This document shows positions 10,024-21,724 of a stretch of DNA of 64,000 nucleotides, piece by piece. Origin of the DNA: Erythrobacter sp. (lineage in GTDB: Bacteria > Pseudomonadota > Alphaproteobacteria > Sphingomonadales > Sphingomonadaceae); the NCBI RefSeq assembly GCF_024305245.1, contig NZ_JAMWYX010000002.1, forward strand, positions 320,264 through 384,263, read 5' to 3'. Below the pieces are notes generated by a model. The model worked only from the letters and a program-made list of their open reading frames with translations, ran no database searches and had not been told where the DNA came from. A program made the translations under genes and the position numbers. The stretch's first letter is position 1; the number at the start of each line of letters is the position of its first letter.

Positions 10024-11682
10024 TTACTCGCCGAGCACCTTCACCCCGCCGACCCAAACCTCGATCACCTTGGTCTGGCGGATATCGTCAGGCGAGGACA
10101 GCAGTGGGTCGCGGTCGACCAGCAGGAAGTCCGCCCGCTCACCGGGGATCAACCGGCCAAAGCGCCCTTCGGCAAACCCGGCAAAGGCCGCGTCCGAGGT
10201 GAACCCTGCGAGCGCCTGTTCCCGGCTGACAGTTTCCTGCGGGAACCAGCCGCCGAAGGGCTGGCCATCGGCATCGGTACGGCTGATCGCAGCGGCGAAC
10301 CCGGCGAAGGGATCGGCAGGTTCCACCGGCGCGTCCGAACCGAAGGCGAGCCGCCCTCCCGCAGCCACGACGCTGCGCCACGGATAGGCACCGTCCAGCC
10401 GATCCGGCCCCAGCCGCGCTTCGGCCATTGTGCGGTCGGATGTCTGGTGCAGCGGCTGCACCGAAGCGATGATGCCATGCTGGCCGAGGCGCGGAATATC
10501 CGCTGGATCGACGATCTGCGCATGTTCGATCCGCCAGCGCCGGTCGCCGGTGTAGGTTTCGGAAAGCTCCTCGATCGCGCTGAGCACATCGGCATTCGCC
10601 GCATCGCCGATGGCGTGCACAGCGGTCTGGAAATTGCTCATGGCAGCGCGGCTCATCAGGTTGCGCAATTGTGCAGGCATGGTCAGGGCAAGGCCGCTGG
10701 TGCCCGGTTCATCGGCATAGGGTTCTTTCAGCGCAGCCCCGCGCGATCCCAGGGCGCCGTCGACATAGAGCTTGATCCCGTTCAGTCGCAGTCGGTCATC
10801 GTAGAGCCACGGCGTCGGGCCGGTCCCGCCGATCAGTTCCATGAGTTCCGGACTATCGGCATAGGCCATCACACGAATGCGCAGTTGGCCCAGATCGGCG
10901 GCGCGGCGATAGGCATGCCATTCATGGACGCTCATCGCCATGTCGCCGACGGCGGTGATGCCATTGGCGATCAGCTGTTCCTGCGCAAGCGCCAGCGCCC
11001 TGTCGTAATCCGATGGGCGCGGGTCTGGGACGCTCTGCCCAACCAATCCAATGGCGCTATCGACAAATATCCCGGTCAGATTGCCCGCTTCATCGCGGAT
11101 GATCCGGCCCCCGGCCGGGGCTTTCGCGCCGGCAGTGACGCCTGCCTGTTCCATGGCGAGGCTGTTGGTCCAGGCAGCATGGCCATCAGCCCGGCGGAGC
11201 AGGACGGGGCGGTCAGAGACGACTTTGTCCAACTCGGCGGCGGTGGGGAAACGGCCAAGCCCCCATTTCTCCTGATTCCAGCCGCGACCGAGGATCCATG
11301 GGCGGCCCGGATTGTCAGTTGAAAACTGCGCGATTTTCTGGAGCGCTTCGTCAAGGCTGTTCGTGTCCGACAGATCGAGCGTCATCGCGGCAAAGCCGAT
11401 TTGTCCCACGTGGACATGCGCGTCGATCATGCCGGGGATCATCACCCGGCCTTCGCCGTCGAGACGGTAATCGACCTGCGGGCGTTCGTCACCGCGTTCG
11501 AACACCTGCGTGACCTTGCCGTCATCATCGAAAACGATGCCCGTGAAGCGCAGCACGTCGCCGTCGCCATCAATCGTCACGCCATCGACATTGTCGACCA
11601 GCGTATCGGCCAGCGCAGGCGCAGTGAGGGCAAGCAGCGAGGTGGCGGCCAGCGCCCGAAACGTGAAACGGAGCATCATCAT
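10024..11682 (-). CDS. Amidohydrolase (YtcJ-like), exported
   Basis: Signal peptide; MIPGMIDAHVHVG; GSDAPVEPADPF; amidohydrolase family 3 style. Confidence 0.88.
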   Translation of the reverse strand: MMMLRFTFRALAATSLLALTAPALADTLVDNVDGVTIDGDGDVLRFTGIVFDDDGKVTQVFERGDERPQVDYRLDGEGRVMIPGMIDAHVHVGQIGFAAMTLDLSDTNSLDEALQKIAQFSTDNPGRPWILGRGWNQEKWGLGRFPTAAELDKVVSDRPVLLRRADGHAAWTNSLAMEQAGVTAGAKAPAGGRIIRDEAGNLTGIFVDSAIGLVGQSVPDPRPSDYDRALALAQEQLIANGITAVGDMAMSVHEWHAYRRAADLGQLRIRVMAYADSPELMELIGGTGPTPWLYDDRLRLNGIKLYVDGALGSRGAALKEPYADEPGTSGLALTMPAQLRNLMSRAAMSNFQTAVHAIGDAANADVLSAIEELSETYTGDRRWRIEHAQIVDPADIPRLGQHGIIASVQPLHQTSDRTMAEARLGPDRLDGAYPWRSVVAAGGRLAFGSDAPVEPADPFAGFAAAISRTDADGQPFGGWFPQETVSREQALAGFTSDAAFAGFAEGRFGRLIPGERADFLLVDRDPLLSSPDDIRQTKVIEVWVGGVKVLGE

Positions 11683-12587
11683 CCTTCCTTTAGAACACGG
11701 CGCGGCAGGCGGGTAATCAGTGCGCTGGTATCCTTGCGCCCGCCGCCCGCTGCCTGAACATCGGCATAGAATTGATCGACCAGTGCAGTCACCGGGGCAC
11801 CAAGGCCCAGACGGCGCGCTTCGTCCAGCGCATAGCCCAGGTCCTTGCGCATCCAGTCGATCGCGAAGCCGAAATCGAACTCGCCCGCCGTCATCGTCTG
11901 CCAGCGATTATCCATCTGCCAGCTTTGCGCCGCGCCGCCGGAGATAGCCTCGTAGGTCTTGGCGAGATCCAGCCCGGCGGCTTCGGCCAGCCGCACCGCT
12001 TCGGACAGGCCCGCGAGCACGCCCGCGATGCACATCTGGTTGGCCATCTTGGCGCTCTGGCCTGCGCCCGCCGGGCCGACATGGACGATCGCCTTGGCAT
12101 AAGATTGCATCACCGGCTCGACCCGGGCGAGATCGCTGGCGGTGCCGCCGCACATGATCGCCAGCTTGCCGTTCACCGCGCCAGCCTCGCCCCCGCTGAC
12201 CGGCGCATCGACGAAACCGATGCCTCTGGCCGCGCAATCCTGCGCCAGCCGCCGCGCCATGTCGGCAGAGGTGGTGGTGTGATCGACCAGCAGCGCGCCC
12301 GCCGCCATCGCGCCCAGCACGCCGCTATCGCCATGCACGACCTGCGCAAGATCATCATCATTGCCGACGCAGGTGAACACGATGTCCGCGCCTTGCGCCG
12401 CGTCTGCCGGAGTGTCTGCGAACCGGACCGTCAGCCCTTCCGCCGCCCACGTCTCGCGCCATTTCCCGGCGCGCTGCGGCGAGCGGTTATAGGCGGCGAC
12501 AGCATAGCCTGCGCGCGCAAGGTGACCCGCCATCGGGCCGCCCATCACGCCAAGGCCGATAAAAGCGATCTGTGGCTGCTTGTTCAT
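11679..12587 (-). CDS. NAD(P)-dependent oxidoreductase, 3-hydroxyisobutyrate dehydrogenase family
   Basis: IAFIGLGVMGGPMAGHLARAGYAVAAYNRSP; FVDAPVSGGEAGAVNGKLAIMCGG. Confidence 0.9.
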   Translation of the reverse strand: MNKQPQIAFIGLGVMGGPMAGHLARAGYAVAAYNRSPQRAGKWRETWAAEGLTVRFADTPADAAQGADIVFTCVGNDDDLAQVVHGDSGVLGAMAAGALLVDHTTTSADMARRLAQDCAARGIGFVDAPVSGGEAGAVNGKLAIMCGGTASDLARVEPVMQSYAKAIVHVGPAGAGQSAKMANQMCIAGVLAGLSEAVRLAEAAGLDLAKTYEAISGGAAQSWQMDNRWQTMTAGEFDFGFAIDWMRKDLGYALDEARRLGLGAPVTALVDQFYADVQAAGGGRKDTSALITRLPRRVLKEG

Positions 12588-12696
12588 GGCTGCGGTGCCT
12601 ATCGCCTTCCTGCGCGCTTGCCAATTGTGCGCGCCAACGAAATCCGCGCGCTGGTGATTGCCCTTGCGTCAACAAGCCTCTAATCGCCGCCGCATC

Positions 12697-13959
12697 ATGT
12701 CCACTCAACCTGCCTCGCTCAGCCCCAAAGGTGCCGCCGCTTGTCCGGCCGACCTGACCATCGAAGACGTCCGCGCCGCTGCCGTGCGGATTGCAGGCGC
12801 GGTGGTCGAAACCCCGATGATGCACTCGATTACGCTGTCGGAAATCACCGGGGCGGATATCTGGCTGAAGTTCGAGAACCTGCAATTCACCGCCGCCTAC
12901 AAGGAGCGCGGCGCACTGAATGCGCTGTTGCTGCTGAATGACGAACAGCGCGCCCGCGGCGTGATTGCGGCTTCGGCCGGGAACCATTCGCAGGGCCTGT
13001 CCTATCATGGCACCCGTCTGGGCGTGCCTGTCACCATCGTCATGCCGCGCACCACGCCCACGGTGAAGGTGATGCAGACCGAAAGCGTCGGCGGCAAAGT
13101 GGTGCTGGAAGGCGAAACTTTCGACGAAGCCTATGCCCACGCGCGCCTGCTTGAAGCCGAGCTCGGCCTTACCTTTGTCCACCCGTTCGATGATCCCGAT
13201 GTCGCGGCGGGGGCGGGCACGGTCGCGCTGGAAATGCTCGACGTGAAGCCCGATCTCGATTGCATCGTCACGCCGATCGGCGGGGGCGGGCTGATTTCCG
13301 GCATGGCAACTGTCGCCAAGGCGCTCAATCCGGAGATCGAGGTGGTCGGCGTGCAGGCCGGGCTGTTCCCCAGCATGTTCGACCGGATCAAGGGCGAAAG
13401 CCACGATTGCGGCGGGGACACGCTGGCGGAAGGTATCGCGGTGAAGCAGCCGGGCGATTTCACCGCGCAGGTGATCGCCGAGCGGGTCGACGATATCCTG
13501 CTGGTGGACGAGCCCGCGCTGGAAAAGGCGGTTGCGCTGCTGCTGCAGATCGAAAAGACCGTGGTCGAAGGCGCAGGCGCGGCCGGGCTGGCGGCGGTGC
13601 TGAGCAATCCGGCGCGGTTTGCAGGCAAGACCATCGGTCTGGTGCTGTGCGGCGGGAACATCGACACGCGGCTGCTTGCCAACGTGCTGCTGCGCGATCT
13701 TGCCCGGCAGGGGCGGCTGGCGCGGCTGCGGATCACTTTGCAGGATCGCCCGGGCGCATTGTTCAAGGTGATGCGGCTGTTCGACGAACACAACGTCAAC
13801 ATCATCGAGATCTATCACCAGCGGATTTTCACCACGCTGCCGGCCAAGGGCCTGATTACCGACATCGAATGCGAAGCGCGCGACGCCGATCAGGTCGATC
13901 GTCTGGTCGAAGGGCTGCGTGCCAAGGGCTATGTGGTGCAGATGGTCGAGCTCGGCTGA
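12697..13959 (+). CDS. Threonine ammonia-lyase with C-terminal ACT domain
   Basis: KFENLQFTAAYKERGALNALL; SAGNHSQGLSYHG; C-terminal RPGALFKVMRLFDEHNVNIIEIYHQR. Confidence 0.9.
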   Translation: MSTQPASLSPKGAAACPADLTIEDVRAAAVRIAGAVVETPMMHSITLSEITGADIWLKFENLQFTAAYKERGALNALLLLNDEQRARGVIAASAGNHSQGLSYHGTRLGVPVTIVMPRTTPTVKVMQTESVGGKVVLEGETFDEAYAHARLLEAELGLTFVHPFDDPDVAAGAGTVALEMLDVKPDLDCIVTPIGGGGLISGMATVAKALNPEIEVVGVQAGLFPSMFDRIKGESHDCGGDTLAEGIAVKQPGDFTAQVIAERVDDILLVDEPALEKAVALLLQIEKTVVEGAGAAGLAAVLSNPARFAGKTIGLVLCGGNIDTRLLANVLLRDLARQGRLARLRITLQDRPGALFKVMRLFDEHNVNIIEIYHQRIFTTLPAKGLITDIECEARDADQVDRLVEGLRAKGYVVQMVELG

Positions 13960-14142
13960 ACGCCGCCACGCGCCGCTGCATTTGCCCCATTCCGGGGCCT
14001 CATCATGCGATGGTATGTGCATTCAGCGACATTATTCGCGTAGATTCATGGTTAAGGGACTTTAAAGGCGCGGCACCAGCGGGCATAACCTCGGAAGAAG
14101 TTACCATTTCATGATTCCCGCCCAAAGGAATGAGCCCCACCC

Positions 14143-14988
14143 GTGACGGCACCAATCCGCTTTCCAAGGTTTTTCGTAACCAGCCCGGCCCCATGTCCCT
14201 ATCTGCCGGGGCGGAGCGAGCGGAAGGTGTTCACCGAACTCAAGGGCCCGCATTCCGATCAGTTGAACGAGGCGCTGGGACGCATCGGGTTCCGGCGCAG
14301 CCAGACGGTGGCCTATCGCCCGTCCTGCCTCGATTGTCAGGCCTGCGTCTCGGTGCGGGTGGTGGCGAACGAATTCCGCCCTTCGCCCAGCCAGAAGCGC
14401 GATCTCAAGCGCAACAGCGATCTGATCGTCTCGGAATGCCGGCCGTGGGCGACGGACGAGCAATTCGAACTGTTGGCGCGCTATCTCGGTCAGCGCCATC
14501 CCGATGGCGGCATGGCGGCGATGGATGAACTCGATTACGCCGATATGATCGAACACACGCCGGTTAACAGTGTGGTCACCGAATATCGTGAGCCGGGCAT
14601 CGGCGGACGTCCCGGCAAGCTGGTGGGCGCCTGCCTGACCGACAGGCAGGGTGACGGGTTATCGATGATCTATTCGTTCTACGAACCCGATCACGAACAT
14701 CGTGCGGGGCTGGGTAATTTTATTATCCTCGATCATATTCGCCGGGCTGCGGCTGAGGCATTGTCCTATGTCTATCTCGGATATTGGGTCGAAGGCAGTC
14801 CGCGCATGCAATACAAGGTCCGTTATCGCCCGCTGGAGCGGCTGACGCGCGAAGGCTGGCAGCGGATGGATCCGGATGAACAGCACCGGCTGATTGCCAC
14901 GGCGACTGCGCCGCGTCAGCCGCAGGACGCGTCGCTGGCCGGCGCTCGAGGCAAGGATGGTCAGCCCGTCAAGTTTCCGGGTAGCTGA
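14143..14988 (+). CDS. bpt: Aspartate/glutamate leucyltransferase (arginyltransferase family)
   Basis: [60 protein letters not shown]. Confidence 0.9.
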   Translation: MTAPIRFPRFFVTSPAPCPYLPGRSERKVFTELKGPHSDQLNEALGRIGFRRSQTVAYRPSCLDCQACVSVRVVANEFRPSPSQKRDLKRNSDLIVSECRPWATDEQFELLARYLGQRHPDGGMAAMDELDYADMIEHTPVNSVVTEYREPGIGGRPGKLVGACLTDRQGDGLSMIYSFYEPDHEHRAGLGNFIILDHIRRAAAEALSYVYLGYWVEGSPRMQYKVRYRPLERLTREGWQRMDPDEQHRLIATATAPRQPQDASLAGARGKDGQPVKFPGS

Positions 14989-17335
14989 GCCGCGCGATTT
15001 TCTGAAACACGGTCTGATCATTGCGGCCGTCTTCGGTCACGCAGCCATCGCGCTTGCGGCGCAGCCTGCCTCGGCGCAGGATAGCGACGCTGGCGCGCGT
15101 CCCGACCAGTCCGCAGAGCAGAGCGATCCGGCGCCAGAGGATGCGCCCGCGGACTCGCCGGAGCTTCGCGCGCAGCCGCCGATGGAACTCACGCCGGTTC
15201 CGAACTCGCTCGACGAACTGATCCCGCCCGCCGCGCTTGAAGACCCCGCGGCCTGGGCCGTTCAGGGGGTGGCCGATCCGGCCCCTGTTTCACGCGAAAC
15301 ATCCGAAATCCTGCCTGAAACAGGGGATACCGACGCGAGCCTGGCCGAGATGGAAGCGGAATTCCTCCCGCCGCCGCCGCCGGGATTGCAGCCGGCGCTG
15401 GACAATGCCTTCGCCGGTTTCGAAATCGAAGTGCCCGAGCCGCTGTCGTCCGATCCCGAAGTGGAAGCGCTGGCGAGCATCGCCGCGCCGGTGCTGGGCG
15501 ACGTTCCCGCTCTCGAAGACGTCCGGATCAGCGATACGATGGTGCTCGGCTTGCCCGAAGCACCGGAAGCCTTCCCCGAGCAGCGCGAATTCGTGGCCCG
15601 GTTCCGCGAACTTTCGAACCTGCGCCAGCTTGACGATGACGACGATACCGTCCCGCAAATCGCCGCGCGTGCCCGTGCGGACGAAGAGCTGCTGTCCGAG
15701 ATGCTGCGCACCTACGGCTATTATTCCGGCGAGGTCATCCGCCAGCTTTCCGGCGGGCGGCGATCGGGCGAAGGCGCGGACGCCGATAATGGCGATGCGG
15801 CCCGCGATCCCAGCGTGCGGTTCGATCTTCTGCCCGGCACGCGCTATACCTTCGGGCGGATCGACCTCGGCGCGCTGTCGCAGCTGCCGCAGCCCGACGC
15901 CGGGCGTCTTCGCGATGCCTTCGGGATCGATTCGGGCGACCCGCTTTATGCCGATCGCATCATCGATTCGGAGATCGAGCTGCGCGTTGCGTTGGGCGAG
16001 ACCGGCTATCCGTTCGCCGAGGTCGAAGAGCCGGAACTACTGATCGATCACGCCCGCGACGAAGGCGATCTGTCGCTGCCGGTGGAACCGGGCGGGAAAT
16101 ATGAATTCGGCGGCGTCGTCAGCAGCGATCCCCGGTTCCTGTCCAGCCGCCATCTGGCCCGCATCGCCCGCTTCGAACCGGGCGATGTCTATCAGCAAAG
16201 CCTCGAGACCGATCTGCGCCGTGCGGTCCTCGCCACCGGCCTGGTCTCCAGCGTTGCCGTTACCCCGCGCGAAGTCGAGCCGCCGACCGATGGCGAACCG
16301 GGCGAAGTCGTGCTCGACGTCGAGCTGGAACGCGCGCCGGTGCGCACCATTGCCGGCGCGATCGGTTACGGCACCGAGGACGGCTTCAAGGTCGAGGGAC
16401 GCTGGGAACACCGCAACCTGTTCCCGCCCGAAGGCGCGCTGCGGCTGCGCGGCATTCTCGGCACGCGCGAGGCGCTGGCGAGCATCGGTGTCCGCCGCAA
16501 CAATTTCCGTGGACGCGATCAGGTGCTGACCGCCGATCTTTACGCCAGCGACATCACCACGCTGGCGGTGGATTCGCGCGGCTTCGGCCTGCGGGCCACC
16601 TTCGAAAAGGTTTCGAACCTGCTGTTCCAGAAGCCGATCAGCTGGCAGATCGGCGGCGAGCTGCTCTACACCGATGAACGCAACCGCCTGCTGCGCACCG
16701 CGCCGGGGCTGTCGCAGGCACGCCGCGCATTTCTGATCGGCGGCGTGTTCGGCAGCGTCACGATCGACGAGAGCGACGATCTGCTCGATCCCACCAGCGG
16801 CTACCGCGCCACGCTGTTCCTCGCGCCGGAAGTGTCGAGATCGCAGGGGACCGAGACCTTCTATCTGCGTTCGCAAGCGGATGCGGCCTATTACAAGTCA
16901 GTCGGCTCGACCGTGCTGGCCGGGCGCATGCGGGTGGCGACGATTCAGGGTGCGGAGGCTGACGATATCGCGCCGTCGCGGCGGCTGTACTCCGGCGGCG
17001 GCGGGTCGGTGCGCGGCTACGGCTTCCAGGGCGTCGGCCCGCGCGACATTGCCGGCAACCCCACCGGCGGGGCATCGCTGGTCGAATTCTCCCTCGAAGC
17101 GCGGATCGAAACGCCGCTGTTCGATGGCGCGGTGGAGGTGGTGCCGTTCATCGACGCGGGATCGGTCAACCGCGGATCGACGCCCGACTTCGACGAGATC
17201 CGCTACGGCGCAGGGATCGGCATTCGTTACAAGACGGGCTTCGGGCCGATCCGCGTCGACGTGGCGACGCCGCTCAATCCCGGCCCGTTCGATAGCCCGG
17301 TGGTCGTCTATGTCAGTCTGGGTCAGGCGTTCTGA
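14957..17335 (+). CDS. tamA: Autotransporter assembly complex protein TamA (BamA/TamA family)
   Basis: Signal peptide, POTRA-like region, C-terminal barrel with [13 protein letters not shown] and [21 protein letters not shown]; partner of the downstream TamB. Confidence 0.88.
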   Translation: MVSPSSFRVAEPRDFLKHGLIIAAVFGHAAIALAAQPASAQDSDAGARPDQSAEQSDPAPEDAPADSPELRAQPPMELTPVPNSLDELIPPAALEDPAAWAVQGVADPAPVSRETSEILPETGDTDASLAEMEAEFLPPPPPGLQPALDNAFAGFEIEVPEPLSSDPEVEALASIAAPVLGDVPALEDVRISDTMVLGLPEAPEAFPEQREFVARFRELSNLRQLDDDDDTVPQIAARARADEELLSEMLRTYGYYSGEVIRQLSGGRRSGEGADADNGDAARDPSVRFDLLPGTRYTFGRIDLGALSQLPQPDAGRLRDAFGIDSGDPLYADRIIDSEIELRVALGETGYPFAEVEEPELLIDHARDEGDLSLPVEPGGKYEFGGVVSSDPRFLSSRHLARIARFEPGDVYQQSLETDLRRAVLATGLVSSVAVTPREVEPPTDGEPGEVVLDVELERAPVRTIAGAIGYGTEDGFKVEGRWEHRNLFPPEGALRLRGILGTREALASIGVRRNNFRGRDQVLTADLYASDITTLAVDSRGFGLRATFEKVSNLLFQKPISWQIGGELLYTDERNRLLRTAPGLSQARRAFLIGGVFGSVTIDESDDLLDPTSGYRATLFLAPEVSRSQGTETFYLRSQADAAYYKSVGSTVLAGRMRVATIQGAEADDIAPSRRLYSGGGGSVRGYGFQGVGPRDIAGNPTGGASLVEFSLEARIETPLFDGAVEVVPFIDAGSVNRGSTPDFDEIRYGAGIGIRYKTGFGPIRVDVATPLNPGPFDSPVVVYVSLGQAF

Positions 17336-20300
17336 TGAGCGAGCCTGACGCGATCCCGCTCGAGCCCGAAGCCGCCACCGACAGCGCGCCCGAGCGTCGC
17401 AAGCGCCGCTGGGCCAAGCGGCTGGGCTGGGCGCTGGCGTTGCTTGCCGCGCCGATCCTGCTGGTGGCGGGGTTCCTCAGCACACCCATCGGCAAGCGGT
17501 TCGTCGCCGATCAGATCGCGGACGTGGCCCCGGCATCGGGCCTGCGTTTCAGTGTCGGGCGGATCGAGGGCGACATCTACCGCACGGCATTGCTGCGCGA
17601 TGTGCGGGTGAGCGATCCGGAAGGCGTGTTCCTCACCATCCCCGAAGTCGAACTCGACTGGCGGCCGCTCAGCTGGCTGTGGAGCGGGCTGGACATCCGC
17701 GAGGTAACCGCGCGGCGCGGACGTTTGATGCGGTTGCCCGAACTGCTGCCCGGCGATCCCGATGCGCCGCTGCTGCCCGATTTCGATATCCGGGTCGACC
17801 GGCTGGAGATCGATGATCTGGTGCTGGCGCCGGGTGTTGCGACAGATGAGGCAGAGCGGGTCGACGCGCTCGCCGAGGTTGATATCCGCGAAGGGCGGGT
17901 GCTGGTCGACGCCACGGCGCAACTGGGCGCGCGCGACCGGATCGCGCTGCTGCTGGATGCCGAACCGGACGGCGACCGGTTCGATCTGGAGGCCGATTAC
18001 CGTGCCCCTGCCGACGGGGTGCTGGCCGGGCTGGCCGGTTTCGAGGATGGCTATGTCGCGCGCATCGCCGGGGACGGAACATGGCAGCGCTGGCGCGGAA
18101 CGGCGGTCGCCCGGCGCTTGCCTACCGGCGAGGACGTGGGAGATGCCGGCGCCGAAGCGCCGCCGCCGGTCGCGGCGTTCCAGATCAGCAATGATGCTGG
18201 CACATACGGCGTGCTGGGTCAGGTGCGCCCGCCGCTGACGGGTGACGATCTGATCGCCCGCGCGGTCGGCGAGCGGGTGTCGCTCGCCGCCAGCTTTACG
18301 CTCGAAGACAGCGTGGTCGAGGGCCGCACGGCGCTTGTCACCACCGCGCTCGACCTGCGGGCTGGGGGCGTGGTCGATCTTGCGGGCAATGTCGTCGAAG
18401 GCGCGCGCACCAGTTTGGTGCTGCGCGATCCGGTGTTGCTGGGCGAAGATGTGCGGCTGGAGAATGCGCGCCTCGCGGCCGATCTTGCGGGCGGGTTCCG
18501 CGATCTTGCGATCGATCACCGCCTCTCGGTCGGACGGCTGGTTGCCAGCGGGGTCGAGGCACGCGGCCTCGTTCAGGAAGGGCTGGCGCGGTTCGACGGC
18601 ACGGACCTTATTATGCCGCTGGCTCTCACTGCCGAGCGGGTGACGACCGGCATTCCCCAAGCCGATCCGCGCCTCGTGAACGGGCGGGTGACCGGCGAGC
18701 TGGTCTACGATTTCGAACGCCAGCGGCTCACCGCCGATGCGGCGCGCATCCTGTTCCCGGGGCTGGAAGCGACGCTGGCGCTGCGCGGCGATATCCCCGC
18801 CGGCGCCTATGCATTGGCCGGCCCGGTCACGGCACGCGGGCTTGAGGTCGAAGGCGCGGGCGAGGTGACCGCCAACGCCAAGATCCTCGCCAAATTCGGC
18901 CCGTCGATCCCGTGGAGCCTGCGCGCCAATCTTGCCGGTGTGCTGTCCGAAGTCAGCAACGACACCATCGTCGAACTGGCAGGGCAGCAGGTCCGGTTCG
19001 ACGGCGCGCTGAGCGTGGGGGCAAGCGAGCCGCTGGTGCTGCGTGACGTCGCGATCGACAGTCCCCGGCTGACCGCCCGGCTCGACAGCAAGATCGCGCC
19101 CGGCAGCGGAGGTGCGCGTACCACGCTGACAGGCAGCGGACAACAGGAGCGGTTCGGCCCCTTCACCATCGATGCCGAGCTTACCAACGATGGCCCGCGC
19201 GCGGTGCTGGTGCTGGCCAGCCCCTATCCGGCTGCCGGGCTGGAGGATGTCCGCATCGCGCTCGCCCCGAGTGACGAGGGCTTCGCAGTCGACGTTGCGG
19301 GTGGTTCGCTGCTCGGCCCGTTCGAAGGCACGCTCGGCATCATTCTGCCGGAGACCGGGCCGACCCGGATCGCGATCAGGGAGCTGGAGGTCTATCGTAC
19401 CAACGTCACCGGCGGGCTGGTGCTGGGCGACGCGGGGATTTCGGGCGACCTCGCACTGGCGGGCGGCGGGTTGGACGGGACGCTGTCCTTCCGCCCGCAG
19501 AGCGGCGATGCTATCGGTTTCGCGGTCGATATCACCGCGCGCAACGCGGCGTTCGGCGGCGACGTTCCGATCAGCATCAACCGCGCCACCATCGCCGCGA
19601 CCGGCCGCATCGCCGAGGGTGACACCCGCATCGATGCCGATATCAGCGGGGCGGGGCTGGCCTATGGCGGGCTATACCTCGCCAGCTTCTCCGCCGATGC
19701 CGACATCCTCAACGGACGCGGCAATGTCACCGGAGCGATCGCCGGGCGGCGGGCGGACCGGTTCGCGCTCCGCTTCGATGCCGATGTCGCGCCCGAACGG
19801 ATCGCGGCGGTGGCGCGCGGGCAGTATGGCGGAGCGGACATCACCATGCCGCGCCGCGCCGTGCTCACTGCTCAGGACGGCGGCGGCTGGCGGCTGGCGC
19901 AGACGCAGATCGGCTTCGGCGGCGGCTATGCCATTCTCGAAGGTGCGTTCGGCGGCGCGGAGACCGCGCTCGAGGTCAAGCTGGCCGAGATGCCGCTGCG
20001 CCTGCTCGACATCGCGGGCGCCGAACTCGGTCTGGGCGGCCAGCTTTCAGGCATCATCGATTACCGCCAGGTCGGCAGCGCCGCGCCGACTGCCAGAGCG
20101 CGGGTGCGGATCGACCGCTTCAGCCGCGCCGGGCTGGTGCTCTCGTCCAAGCCCGTCGGCGTGCTCGGCGTGATCGACCTCAACGCCGACCGGCTGACCG
20201 CAGCCGGACGCCTGCTGGAGAGCGGCGAGCGGATCGGCGACATTGCGCTGCGCATCACCAACCTTCCGCCCGGACAAGGCCTCGCCGACCGGCTCCTCAA

Positions 20301-21603
20301 CGGCCGCCTTCGCGGCAGGCTGATGTACGAGGGCGCGGCCGAGAGCCTGTGGCGGCTGGCCGCGGTCGAAGCATTCGATCTCACCGGACCGATCACAGTC
20401 GCCGCGCGCGCCACCGGCTCCTTGGCCAACCCACGTATCGACGGCACGCTGGCGACCGACGATCTGACGGTCTCCAGCGGGCTGACCGGCACCCGCATCA
20501 CCAACGTCACTGGCCGCGGACGCTTCGCCGGGTCGCGGCTGGAACTGGCCCGCTTTACCGGCGTAACGCCTGGCGGCGGCACAGTCACCGGCAGCGGCAC
20601 CATCGACCTTTCCGGGATGAGCGCCGCACGCGGACCCGGCATCGATCTGCGCGCTGCAGTCACGAATGCGCGGTTGCTCGATGCCAATGGCCTGCAGGCA
20701 ACCATCACCGGCCCCTTGCGCATCGTGTCCGACGGCCTCGGCGGCACCATTGCCGGGCGGGTGAGAATCGACCGCGCGCGCTGGGCACTCGGCGTCGCCG
20801 CCGAGGACTTCGCCCTGCCGCAGATCGCGACCCGCGAGATCAACGGCGAGAACGGCAGTGCGCGCGAGCAGGTGTCGGGCCGCGATGCCGCATGGCGTTA
20901 CCTCGTCAATGCCTCCGCCCCCAGCCGCGTCGCGGTCGAAGGGATGGGGCTGGAAAGCGAATGGGGCATCGACATCGCCCTTCGCGGCACAGTCGACGAT
21001 CCCCGCATCGGCGGCACCGCGCGGCTGGTGCGCGGCGATTACACCTTTGCCGGTACCCGGTTCGAACTCACCCGCGGGCGCATCCAGTTCGACGAGAACG
21101 AACCGATCGACCCGCGGCTCGATATCCTTGCCGAAACCGCGCGCAGCGGCATCAATGTCGATATCGCGATCACCGGCAACGCGCAGTCACCTTCGATCGC
21201 GTTCTCGTCCGACCCCAATCTGCCAGAGGAGGAGATCCTCGCCCAGTTGCTGTTCGGCGGATCGGTCACTTCGCTTTCGGCGACCGACGCGCTGCAATTG
21301 GCGGCGGCGCTGGCATCCCTGCGCGGCGGCGGAGGCGGGCTGGATCCGATCGGCGAACTGCGCCGGTCGATCGGGCTGGACCAGCTGCGGATCGTGGGCG
21401 CGGACCCGCTGATCGGGCGCGGCACCGGGATCGCGCTGGGCAAGAACATCACCCGCCGCATCTATGTCGAACTGGTGACCGACGGGCAGGGCTACAGCGC
21501 AACCCAAGTCGAATACCGCATAACCAGCTGGCTGGCGCTGCTGGGCACGGTATCGACCATCGGGCGCGACAGCGTTCTCGTCGAAGTCAGCCGGGATTAT
21601 TAG
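17335..21603 (+). CDS. tamB: Translocation/assembly module TamB
   Basis: 1422 aa, N-terminal TM, C-terminal DUF490 (LPEEEILAQLLFGGS...VEYRITSWLALLGTVSTIGRDSVLVEVSRDY); coupled to tamA. Confidence 0.9.
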   Translation: MSEPDAIPLEPEAATDSAPERRKRRWAKRLGWALALLAAPILLVAGFLSTPIGKRFVADQIADVAPASGLRFSVGRIEGDIYRTALLRDVRVSDPEGVFLTIPEVELDWRPLSWLWSGLDIREVTARRGRLMRLPELLPGDPDAPLLPDFDIRVDRLEIDDLVLAPGVATDEAERVDALAEVDIREGRVLVDATAQLGARDRIALLLDAEPDGDRFDLEADYRAPADGVLAGLAGFEDGYVARIAGDGTWQRWRGTAVARRLPTGEDVGDAGAEAPPPVAAFQISNDAGTYGVLGQVRPPLTGDDLIARAVGERVSLAASFTLEDSVVEGRTALVTTALDLRAGGVVDLAGNVVEGARTSLVLRDPVLLGEDVRLENARLAADLAGGFRDLAIDHRLSVGRLVASGVEARGLVQEGLARFDGTDLIMPLALTAERVTTGIPQADPRLVNGRVTGELVYDFERQRLTADAARILFPGLEATLALRGDIPAGAYALAGPVTARGLEVEGAGEVTANAKILAKFGPSIPWSLRANLAGVLSEVSNDTIVELAGQQVRFDGALSVGASEPLVLRDVAIDSPRLTARLDSKIAPGSGGARTTLTGSGQQERFGPFTIDAELTNDGPRAVLVLASPYPAAGLEDVRIALAPSDEGFAVDVAGGSLLGPFEGTLGIILPETGPTRIAIRELEVYRTNVTGGLVLGDAGISGDLALAGGGLDGTLSFRPQSGDAIGFAVDITARNAAFGGDVPISINRATIAATGRIAEGDTRIDADISGAGLAYGGLYLASFSADADILNGRGNVTGAIAGRRADRFALRFDADVAPERIAAVARGQYGGADITMPRRAVLTAQDGGGWRLAQTQIGFGGGYAILEGAFGGAETALEVKLAEMPLRLLDIAGAELGLGGQLSGIIDYRQVGSAAPTARARVRIDRFSRAGLVLSSKPVGVLGVIDLNADRLTAAGRLLESGERIGDIALRITNLPPGQGLADRLLNGRLRGRLMYEGAAESLWRLAAVEAFDLTGPITVAARATGSLANPRIDGTLATDDLTVSSGLTGTRITNVTGRGRFAGSRLELARFTGVTPGGGTVTGSGTIDLSGMSAARGPGIDLRAAVTNARLLDANGLQATITGPLRIVSDGLGGTIAGRVRIDRARWALGVAAEDFALPQIATREINGENGSAREQVSGRDAAWRYLVNASAPSRVAVEGMGLESEWGIDIALRGTVDDPRIGGTARLVRGDYTFAGTRFELTRGRIQFDENEPIDPRLDILAETARSGINVDIAITGNAQSPSIAFSSDPNLPEEEILAQLLFGGSVTSLSATDALQLAAALASLRGGGGGLDPIGELRRSIGLDQLRIVGADPLIGRGTGIALGKNITRRIYVELVTDGQGYSATQVEYRITSWLALLGTVSTIGRDSVLVEVSRDY

Positions 21604-21724
21604 GCGGCTGCGAAGCTCCGAGTCTGCCGGTATGTGAGGCAAGCGGCGGGTCTGCCGCTGCAAGCGCGACCGCGCGCCGCAGCGCCGCAGGCGCGAGGAT
21701 TTGGCAAACCGGATCGCGTGCGTG

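Noticed and set aside
12487-14022. 511-aa minus-strand ORF opposite the threonine ammonia-lyase
   Set aside because: Same high-GC antisense artefact.
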